A DNA stretch of 10,933 bases, taken from the NCBI GenBank assembly GCA_038276395.1, contig JBBQAA010000079.1:1-10933 (forward strand), given 5' to 3'. The stretch comes from JBBQAA01 sp038276395. GTDB taxonomy: Bacteria; Actinomycetota; Thermoleophilia; Solirubrobacterales; Solirubrobacteraceae. Numbering within the stretch: position 1 is the stretch's first letter; every line of letters begins with the position of its first letter. Shown one piece after another: positions 5,870 through 10,933 of the stretch. Position numbers and translations under genes: made by a program. Below the pieces are notes generated by a model. That model was not told where the DNA came from. It saw only the letters and a program-made list of their open reading frames with translations, and made no database searches.

Positions 5870-7144
5870 GTGCGCCGCCGCCTCATCCTCTCCACCGCCC
5901 TGATCGCGCTCTCCGCGGTCATCGTCCTCGGCGTGCCGCTCGGGATCGTCGAGACCCGCCAGGCGCGCGGCGAGGCGCTGGCCCAGCTCCAGCGCGAGGC
6001 CGACGCCGCCGCCGCCAACGTGGACGACCGGATCGAGGCGAAGCTGCCCGTGCGCACCCCGCAGCTCGCCGCCCTCGTGCCCGCCCACCACGGGGTCCGG
6101 GTCGCCGTTCCCGGCCGCCCGGCCGTGCTCGTCGGGGGACCGGTCACGGGAGAGACGTTGCGCGCGCGCTCACGCCTGACCAAGGACGTCTCGGTCACGG
6201 CCGTCGCCCCGGCCCGCGAGCTGGGCGAGCGCGTCCGGAACACGTGGCTGCTGATCGCCCTGCTCGGCGTTGGCGGCACCGCGGCGGCGATCGCCCTGGC
6301 GGGCCTCCAGGCCCGGCGGCTCGCGCGCCCGCTCGAACGGCTGGCCGCCACCTCGGCGCTCCTCGGCCTCGGCGACTTCTCGGCCCGGGCGGGCCGCTCC
6401 GGCATTCCCGAGATCGACGCCGCCGCCGCCGCGCTCGACACCTCGGCGAGCCGGATCGCGCGCCTGGTCGCGCGCGAGCGCGAGTTCTCCGCCGACGTCT
6501 CCCATCAGCTCCGCACCCCGCTGACCGCGCTGCGCCTGCGGCTCGAGGAGCTGCCGCGCCTGACCGATCCCGGCGCGCGGCGGGAGGAGACAACCGCCGC
6601 GCTGCGCGAGGCAGACCGGATCGAGGAGACGATCCACACCCTGCTCGCCGCCGCTCGCGCCCGCCACGACGGCGCGCCCGGCGCGGTCACGCTCGGGCCG
6701 CTCGTCGCGCGCCACCTCGGGAGCTGGCGCCCGGCCTTCGCCGCCGCCGGCCGGGAGCTGCGCGCGCCGCGCGGCGCCTGCCCCCCGGTGGCGGGCACGC
6801 CGGGGGCGGTCGGCCAGGCGCTCGACGTCCTCATCGAGAACGCACTGCGCCACGGCGCGGGGGCCGTCCGCGTCGAGCTCACCGCGCGCGACGGCTACGG
6901 CTGCCTGGGGGTGGCCGACGAGGGGCCCGGGATCCCCGCCGGGGCCGAGCACGAGATCTTCCGCCGCGGCCGCTCGCTGGACGCGGCGGGCACGGGGATC
7001 GGCCTCGACCTCGCGCGCGCGCTCACCGAGGGCGTCGGCGGCCGGCTCGTCCTCGCCGCCGCCCGGCCCCCGCGCTTCGAGCTCCGGCTAGCGCTCGCGG
7101 CGGAACCGGCCGAGGAGCCAGCGGTCGAGCCCGCGCCCGCCTGA
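5870..7144 (+). CDS. Sensor histidine kinase, HisKA type
   Basis: A 424-residue membrane sensor kinase starting at GTG 5870, 3 bp after the regulator stop. The N-terminal transmembrane helix is at about 5-26, followed by an extracytoplasmic sensor of only about 95 residues with no recognised fold, then a second helix at about 124-146 and a HAMP-like linker (about 147-200, LARPLERLAATSALLGLGDF). The H-box FSADVSHQLRTPLTALRL carries the phosphorylated His212. The ATPase domain has the N-box DVLIENALRHG (Asn324), DEGPGIP (350-356) and GTGIGLDLA (374-382). The last 15 residues are a Glu/Pro/Ala tail. All catalytic motifs are present. It should phosphorylate the adjacent regulator; the signal is unknown, and proximity to a redox operon only hints at a redox or metal cue. 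Confidence 0.94.
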   Translation: MRRRLILSTALIALSAVIVLGVPLGIVETRQARGEALAQLQREADAAAANVDDRIEAKLPVRTPQLAALVPAHHGVRVAVPGRPAVLVGGPVTGETLRARSRLTKDVSVTAVAPARELGERVRNTWLLIALLGVGGTAAAIALAGLQARRLARPLERLAATSALLGLGDFSARAGRSGIPEIDAAAAALDTSASRIARLVAREREFSADVSHQLRTPLTALRLRLEELPRLTDPGARREETTAALREADRIEETIHTLLAAARARHDGAPGAVTLGPLVARHLGSWRPAFAAAGRELRAPRGACPPVAGTPGAVGQALDVLIENALRHGAGAVRVELTARDGYGCLGVADEGPGIPAGAEHEIFRRGRSLDAAGTGIGLDLARALTEGVGGRLVLAAARPPRFELRLALAAEPAEEPAVEPAPA

Positions 7145-7188
7145 TCGAAGGCGTGTGTCCGAGCGGCGTGGCTGGGTAGGTCCTCGGC

Positions 7189-7953
7189 ATGACTCCAGAG
7201 ATGGTCACGATGGAGGTGGGCCCGGGCGTGTACCGCTACGCCGACGGCCTCGTGAACTTCTATCTCGTGGACGAGGACGGCGAGCTGATGATCGTCGACG
7301 CGGGCTGGCCGCGGTCCTGGAAGCACCTGGAGGCGGCGATCGAGGGCCTCGGGCACCAGCTCTCGGCCGTCAGCGCCATCGTCCTCACCCACGCCCATCC
7401 CGACCATCTCGGCGCGGCCGAGCACGCGCGCAAGGCCACCGGTGCCCCGGTCCACGTGCACCGCCCGGAGGTCGACCGCGCCCGCGGCAAGGCGAAGGGC
7501 TCCTCGCCGTTCACGCTCGTTCCGGGCCTGCTACCGGCCCTGTGGCGGCCCACCGCCTTCGGCTTCGTCATGCACGCCACGGTGCGGGGCTTCATGACGC
7601 CGACCTGGCTCTCCGACGTCACGCCCTTCGCCGCCGGGGAACGGCTGGACGCACCGGGCCGGCCCCTCCCGATCGCCACCCCCGGCCACACCGAGGGCCA
7701 CGTCTCCCTGCACCTGCCCGAGCGCGGCGTCACGTTCACGGGCGACGCCCTCGCCTCCCTCGACGTGCTCACGCGCGAGCAGGGGCCGCGCTTCATGCCC
7801 GATGAGCTGAACGGGGATCCGGAACAGGTGCGCCGGTCGGTGTCGGCGCTGGCCGAGCTCGACACGGGGACTCTCCTGTTCGGGCACGGCGAGCCGTTCG
7901 AAGGCGCGCCGTCAGACGCAGTCGCCCGCGCCCAGGCGGCTGACGCTCAGTAG
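7189..7953 (+). CDS. Metallo-beta-lactamase fold hydrolase
   Basis: A 254-residue protein of the metallo-beta-lactamase superfamily, glyoxalase-II-like branch. Zinc ligands are all visible: THAHPDH (67-73, with His68, His70, Asp72, His73), His167 in TPGHTEGH, Asp186 in FTGDAL and His233 in FGHGEP. An insertion between the first two motif blocks (about 95-150) holds a hydrophobic stretch that probably shapes the substrate pocket. There is no signal peptide. The chosen ATG 7189 has a GTAGG about 8 bp upstream; later Met codons at residues 5 and 8 are possible starts, but the first beta strand would still be intact. It stands 44 bp after the kinase gene on the same strand and could be cotranscribed with it, though its function is not obviously related. 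The substrate is not deducible; thioester, lactone and phosphodiester hydrolases all exist in this family. Confidence 0.9.
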   Translation: MTPEMVTMEVGPGVYRYADGLVNFYLVDEDGELMIVDAGWPRSWKHLEAAIEGLGHQLSAVSAIVLTHAHPDHLGAAEHARKATGAPVHVHRPEVDRARGKAKGSSPFTLVPGLLPALWRPTAFGFVMHATVRGFMTPTWLSDVTPFAAGERLDAPGRPLPIATPGHTEGHVSLHLPERGVTFTGDALASLDVLTREQGPRFMPDELNGDPEQVRRSVSALAELDTGTLLFGHGEPFEGAPSDAVARAQAADAQ

Positions 7954-7992
7954 TGCGGTGTCCGCGCCAGTTTCGGACCGCCGCGGCGTCTG

Positions 7993-8006
7993 CGAACATG
8001 TGTTCG
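7993..8006. promoter_or_regulatory. LexA (SOS) box at the start of the DNA polymerase IV gene
   Basis: CGAACATGTGTTCG fits the Gram-positive/actinobacterial LexA operator CGAACRNRYGTTCG at every position (core GAAC-N4-GTTC at 7994-8005). It sits exactly at the beginning of a translesion polymerase gene, a classic SOS target. If transcription starts near GTG 8006, the box would cover the -10 region and block RNA polymerase until RecA-triggered LexA cleavage. Confidence 0.85.
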
Positions 8007-9205
8007 TGTTCGACGAAACCACGATCCTCCACGCCGACGCCGATGCCTTCTACGCCTCCGTCGAGCAACGTGACGATCCCGCGCTGCGCGGGCGGCCCGT
8101 GCTCGTGGGCGGCGGTGTGGTGCTCGCCGCGAGCTACGAGGCCCGGGCGTGCGGGGTGCGGGGTGGGATGGGTGGGCGTGAGGCCCGGCGACGGTGCCCG
8201 GACGCGGTCGTCCTCACGCCGCGTTGGCGCGCCTACACCGAGGCGAGCGACATGCTGTTCCGCGTGTTTCGGGAGTTCTCCCCCGTGGTCGAGGCGCTCG
8301 GGCTCGAGGAGGCGTTCCTCGACGTGCGGGGGCTCGAACGGATGCTGGGCTCTCCGCAGGAGATCGCCATCCGGCTCCGGGCCGAGGCGCGCCGCCGCGC
8401 GGGGCTTGCGGTCTCCGTCGGGGTGGCGCGCACGAAGGTCCTGGCCAAGATGGCGAGCGCGGCGGCAAAGCCGGACGACCTGCGGTTCGTCCCGGTTGGC
8501 GGCGAGCGCGAGTTTCTCGACCCGCTGCCGGTCGAGGCGCTGTGGGGCGTCGGCCCCGCGACCGCCGCGCGCCTTCGCGCCGCGGGCATCTTCCTCGTCG
8601 GCGCGCTGGCGGCGACGCCCGAGCGCCGGCTCGTCGCCCTCCTCGGCCCGGGGGGCGGCCGCCGCGCCCACGCGCTCGCCCACGGCCGGGATAACAGCCG
8701 CGTGCGCCCCGGCCGCGGCCGGCGCTCGGTCGGCGCCCAGTCGGCCCTCGGGCGCGCCACGCGCGATCAGGCGCGCATCGACCGCGTGCTGCTCGGCCTC
8801 GCCGACCGGGTGACCCGGCGGATGCGCGCCGCCGGCCACGCCGGTCGCACCGTGAGCCTCCGGCTGCGCTTCGGGGACTACACGCGCGCGAGCCTGTCGC
8901 GCTCGCTGCCCCGCCCGACCTCGGGCACCGGCCTCGTGCTCGCCACGGCGCGGGGCCTTCTCGTCTCGGCGTGGCCGCGCGTGGAGGCGCGGAGCCTGAC
9001 CCTCGTGGGGATCGCGGTCACAAACCTCGAGAGCGGCCCGCAGCTCGTCCTCCCCCCGGACGGCCCGGGCAGCGACGCGGTCGACGCCGCCGTCGACCGC
9101 GTGCGCGAGCGCTTCGGGGCGGCGGCGGTGACACGGGCGACGCTGCTGAGCACGGGCAGGGGGAGCGACACGCCCCCGGCCGGGACGGCGATGATCGCGC
9201 CGTGA
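8006..9205 (+). CDS. dinB: DNA polymerase IV (Y-family translesion polymerase)
   Basis: A 399-residue error-prone Y-family polymerase that copies past damaged bases. Palm and finger motifs are HADADAFYASVE (9-20; metal-binding Asp11, steric-gate-type Tyr16), SYEARACGVRGGMGG (43-57) and LEEAFLDV (100-107), where the usual Asp-Glu pair reads Glu101-Glu102. Thumb helix-hairpin motifs follow (LWGVGPATAARLRAAGI, 179-195), then the little finger from RSVGAQSALGR (240-250). QLVLP (346-350) lies where DinB proteins carry a sliding-clamp-binding QLxLF motif. The start is a choice: GTG 7958, 8000 and 8006 are all in frame; 8006 is preferred because it puts the usual nine residues before the catalytic motif and leaves the LexA box upstream. 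No ribosome binding site is seen, so a leaderless mRNA is likely. Its TGA overlaps the next gene. Confidence 0.93.
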   Translation: MFDETTILHADADAFYASVEQRDDPALRGRPVLVGGGVVLAASYEARACGVRGGMGGREARRRCPDAVVLTPRWRAYTEASDMLFRVFREFSPVVEALGLEEAFLDVRGLERMLGSPQEIAIRLRAEARRRAGLAVSVGVARTKVLAKMASAAAKPDDLRFVPVGGEREFLDPLPVEALWGVGPATAARLRAAGIFLVGALAATPERRLVALLGPGGGRRAHALAHGRDNSRVRPGRGRRSVGAQSALGRATRDQARIDRVLLGLADRVTRRMRAAGHAGRTVSLRLRFGDYTRASLSRSLPRPTSGTGLVLATARGLLVSAWPRVEARSLTLVGIAVTNLESGPQLVLPPDGPGSDAVDAAVDRVRERFGAAAVTRATLLSTGRGSDTPPAGTAMIAP

Positions 9206-9594
9206 GCGAGCGCAACGTGCTTGGAGGTCCGCTCGAGCCGTGCGGCACCGATCCGATCACCGGCTTCTTCCGGGACGGCTGCTGCCGCCCGGACCCGAAC
9301 GGCGTGGGCACGCACCTCGTCTGCGCCGTGGTGACGGCGGAGTTCCTCGAGCACCAGCAGGGCATCCGCAACGACCTGAGCACCCCCCGGCCGCAGTGGG
9401 GCTTCCCCGGCCTGGCGCCGGGAGACCGCTGGTGCGTCACGGTCGCCAACTGGCTCCGCGCCTACGAGGACGGGGTGGCGTCCTACGTGGTCCTGGCCTC
9501 GACGAGCGCGCGAGCGCTGGACACGGTGACGCTGGCGGCGCTCGAGGAGCACGCCGTCGACGTGCCGGCCGATGCCGGCGAGCTCGCGGACTGA
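9202..9594 (+). CDS. DUF2237 family protein
   Basis: A 130-residue protein of the DUF2237 family, whose biochemical role is not established. It begins MSERNVLGGPLEPCGTDP and keeps the family blocks GFFRDGCCRPDPNGVGTH (21-38), VCAVVTAEFLEHQ (40-52), NDLSTPRPQWGFPGL (57-71) and PGDRWCVTVANW (73-84). Conserved cysteines are Cys14, Cys27, Cys28, Cys41 and Cys78, a set that could bind a metal or act in redox chemistry (inference). There is no leader and no membrane segment. The GTG start overlaps the dinB TGA (GTGA), so it is translationally coupled to an SOS-controlled polymerase and would be induced with it. A longer frame open further upstream lies wholly inside dinB and is a shadow. The last 25 residues are less conserved. 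Confidence 0.92.
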   Translation: MSERNVLGGPLEPCGTDPITGFFRDGCCRPDPNGVGTHLVCAVVTAEFLEHQQGIRNDLSTPRPQWGFPGLAPGDRWCVTVANWLRAYEDGVASYVVLASTSARALDTVTLAALEEHAVDVPADAGELAD

Positions 9595-9637
9595 CGCCGG
9601 ATGCCGCTTCCCCCGCCGACCTGCTGATTCAGCGCAC

Positions 9638-9793
9638 CTAGCCGGTCGTCCGGTATTCCAGCAACACGCGCGTCAAGGACCGTGGTCTGCTCGAGCTCGA
9701 AGCGCTCGGGCCTTCCCTCGCCGAAGATGCCCTTGCTTCCGGCGCTCCCGCAGGTCAGCGGCTGACGAAGAGGTCTGCGGTCAGCTCACTCAT
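9638..9793 (-). pseudogene. Dihydrofolate reductase/RibD-like gene remnant with internal deletion
   Basis: ATG 9793 opens MSELTADLFVS, the typical N-terminus of RibD/DHFR-family reductases, where LDG normally follows; instead the frame hits TGA at 9757-9755. Straight after the break, in another frame, comes GSKGIFGEGRPERFELEQ, a typical C-terminal segment of the same family, and after one more frame change near 9675 VLLEYRTTG and a TAG (9640-9638). The middle, roughly 120 residues by comparison with family length, is missing. It is not likely to make a working enzyme. It lies 15 bp after the dehydrogenase remnant on the same strand, and an apparently intact family member is encoded on the other strand at 10567. 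The C-terminal assignment rests on motif resemblance by eye. Confidence 0.6.
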
Positions 9794-9808
9794 GTCGTTG
9801 CGCCCGCA

Positions 9809-9990
9809 TCAGCGACGCGCCCCCAGCCACTCCTCGAAGTCGCGGCGACGATCCGCTCGTCGTGGACTCCGGCGGCGTCCGGCGAGGCGAGCCAGACGAT
9901 GGGCGCGCCCATTATCGCCGGGTCGAGGAGGTTGGGGCGCAGCTCGTCGCGCACCTCGTCGGGAATCATCCCGGTGTCGGTCGCGCCGCC
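9809..9990 (-). pseudogene. Short-chain dehydrogenase/reductase 3' fragment with frameshift
   Basis: About 60 codons of a short-chain dehydrogenase C-terminus are readable: GGATDTGMIPDEVRDELRP (9990 leftwards), then LLDPAIMGAPIVWLASPDAAG and HDERIVA. At about 9841-9846 one base appears to be missing; in the next frame the sequence continues RDFEEWLGARR and a TGA (9811-9809), a natural SDR ending. The Rossmann core and the catalytic YxxxK are absent because the upstream portion is replaced by a cupin gene fragment in a different frame. GATDTGM matches the loop that closes over the nucleotide in this family. The remnant follows directly on the cupin fragment and precedes the DHFR-like remnant. 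Almost surely nonfunctional. Confidence 0.68.
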
Positions 9991-10323
9991 GAGAGAATCG
10001 TCGTCGCAGGCTCCTCGGCGAACGCCGTCCGCTTCACGCCCGAGCGAGCGAAGGCGAACGTGCCGGCCGGGGCATCCACGGGTTCGCCGTCGAATTCGAA
10101 CCTGGCTCGGCCGCTGTGGACGAAGTAGAGCTCCTCATCCTCTCCCTCCTCGTCGTGCTCGTTGATGATCCTGTCTCCCGCCTCCCGACCTGTCCAGGCG
10201 TTGAACCCGAACGACGTGATGCCGAAGTGGTGGCGCACCGGACGCCAAGGTTCGCGGCCGTCGGTGATCTCGTCGACGTCCTCCAGACGGGTGACTGCGT
10301 ACTCGCTCGTCGATACCCCTCAT
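9966..10323 (-). pseudogene. Cupin-domain gene remnant, frameshifted at 5' end and truncated at 3' end
   Basis: The frame reads EYAVTRLEDVDEI (from about 10304 leftwards), RHHFGITSFGFNAWTG, INEHDEEGEDEELYFV and GEPVDAPAGTFAF, a recognisable cupin beta-barrel of the actinobacterial cupin plus C-terminal helical-repeat type. The sensible start ATG 10323 is one frame off: TGA (10322-10320) sits immediately before the cupin frame and no ATG, GTG or TTG occurs before the conserved N-terminus. The first in-frame start, GTG 10238, would lose about 27 residues. At the 3' end homology stops at ATTILSA (about 9991), and the frame ends in TGA 9968-9966 inside the dehydrogenase remnant; the usual C-terminal portion is absent. 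The metal-site motif has a single His (NEHD) and motif 2 lacks its His. Expression of a 90-residue stub from GTG 10238 cannot be excluded. Confidence 0.68.
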
Positions 10324-10554
10324 TGTCTTGTCCACGGGCGTCGGCCGCGAGATCCCGATCGCATTTTTACCAAGTAGGCAGCAACCCGATTCGACCGCGC
10401 GGCATGCCGCGACGGAAGATGCTCCCTTCGCGTGCCAGCAGATGTATCGCTTTGGAGGAAACCCAGGCGTCGCAGGCCCAGGCGGCTTCACAATGCGGTG
10501 GCTTGGCGACGGTTCCAGGGGTGCTGTCGCCACTCGCAAGTCGCAAACCAACCC

Positions 10555-10560
10555 GAGAGG
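10555..10560 (+). promoter_or_regulatory. Ribosome binding site of the right-edge gene
   Basis: GAGAGG lies 6 bp before ATG 10567, the clearest Shine-Dalgarno sequence in the window, and fixes this start rather than the Met at residue 8. The 230 bp between it and the cupin remnant (10324-10554) hold no gene I can recognise; the stretch is less GC-rich than the rest and must contain the promoter. Confidence 0.7.
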
Positions 10561-10566
10561 ACGCCG

Positions 10567-10933
10567 ATGCCGGACACCACCTGCCACATGTCGATCTCGC
10601 TCGACGGTTTCGTCGCCGGGCCCGATCAGAGCCGCGAGGATCCACTCGGTAAGCGTGGGCGCGAGCTCCATGGCTGGCATCTCGGTGAGGAGCGCGCCAA
10701 CGATGCCGACGCGACGGCGGCCGGCTGGCTCATGCGCCCGCGCGGCGCGTACGTCATGGGGCGGAACATGTTCGGGCCGATCCGCGGCGAGTGGGATGAG
10801 GACTGGCGCGGCTGGTGGGGTCCCGAGCCGCCTTATCACGCGCCGGTGTTTGTGCTCACCCATCATGCTCACGAGCCGGTCGAGATGGAAGGCGGGACGG
10901 CCTTCCACTTCGTCACCGGCGGCTTTGACGCCG
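10567..10933 (+). CDS. Dihydrofolate reductase family protein (RibD C-terminal-like), 5' part
   Basis: The frame runs from ATG 10567 off the right edge (122 residues visible). It belongs to the RibD-C/dihydrofolate-reductase superfamily of NADPH-dependent reductases: MSISLDGFVAGPD (8-20) is the N-terminal signature, RPRGAYVMGRNMFG (57-70) the central loop, APVFVLTHH (92-100) the following strand, and FHFVTGGFDA (113-122) the segment leading into the nucleotide site. GC-rich third positions match the left part of the window, and the visible frame is uninterrupted, in contrast with the broken family member at 9638-9793. These stand-alone proteins are usually annotated only as dihydrofolate reductase family; true folate or riboflavin activity is not implied. 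It is preceded by a good ribosome binding site. Confidence 0.88.
   Translation, partial: MPDTTCHMSISLDGFVAGPDQSREDPLGKRGRELHGWHLGEERANDADATAAGWLMRPRGAYVMGRNMFGPIRGEWDEDWRGWWGPEPPYHAPVFVLTHHAHEPVEMEGGTAFHFVTGGFDA

Noticed and set aside
4643..6091. Long minus-strand frame continuing the small membrane protein upstream through the regulator gene
   Set aside because: The extension is antisense to the response regulator and start of the kinase and has no motif; only the part from about 5089 looks like a gene.
9862..10128. Plus-strand open frames of 88-286 codons across 9572-10652
   Set aside because: They are antisense to recognisable cupin and dehydrogenase remnants and show no family resemblance.
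10361..10420. Possible tRNA 3' end or attachment site in the less GC-rich stretch before the right-edge gene
   Set aside because: The bases near 10384-10400 look faintly like a T-arm but there is no matching stem, no CCA-proximal acceptor stem and no repeat elsewhere in the window.
10135..10908. Minus-strand open frame of 257 codons at the right end
   Set aside because: It runs antisense to the conserved DHFR-family gene, and its end is an out-of-frame reading of the cupin remnant.

Overview
The window is very GC-rich, with almost every third codon position G or C, GTG starts and 4-bp stop/start overlaps. Together with an actinobacterial/Gram-positive type LexA box and protein features typical of Actinobacteria, this suggests a chromosomal segment from a high-GC actinobacterium, possibly of the Thermoleophilia/Solirubrobacterales type. 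That placement is inference from style and family resemblance; no rRNA or marker gene is present.

Left half, minus strand (about 5089 down to 1). A tightly packed operon reads leftwards: a small membrane-anchored Pro/Ala-rich protein, an ApbE-type FAD:protein FMN transferase, a ferric-reductase-like transmembrane haem protein, a NuoF-like flavin/iron-sulfur protein and a single-cluster ferredoxin. Every junction in this set is an ATGA or GTGA overlap, so they are almost certainly one transcript and probably one redox module moving electrons between a soluble pool (NAD(P)H and/or ferredoxin) and a membrane haem protein. A galactose-mutarotase-like (aldose 1-epimerase) gene follows after 10 bp, and the start of a secreted protein runs off the left edge.

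Middle, plus strand (5183-7144). An OmpR/PhoB-type response regulator and its sensor histidine kinase are transcribed divergently from the redox operon across a short shared intergenic region of about 93 bp. The pair is the natural candidate regulator of that operon. A TANNNT-like hexamer just before the GTG start suggests a leaderless transcript.

Right of that, plus strand (7189-9594). A metallo-beta-lactamase-fold hydrolase is followed by a Y-family DNA polymerase IV gene with a near-perfect LexA (SOS) box at its start, then a DUF2237 gene overlapping it by 4 bp.

Right end (9595-10933). On the minus strand, 9638-10323 is a graveyard of three broken genes set nearly end to end: a cupin (5' frameshift, 3' end lost), the 3' end of a short-chain dehydrogenase (one frameshift) and an internally deleted dihydrofolate-reductase/RibD-like gene. 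An apparently intact dihydrofolate-reductase-family gene with a good ribosome binding site begins at 10567 on the plus strand and leaves the window. The most noteworthy system is the ApbE/ferric reductase/NuoF-like/ferredoxin operon with its unassigned FMN acceptor and altered Fe-S ligands.
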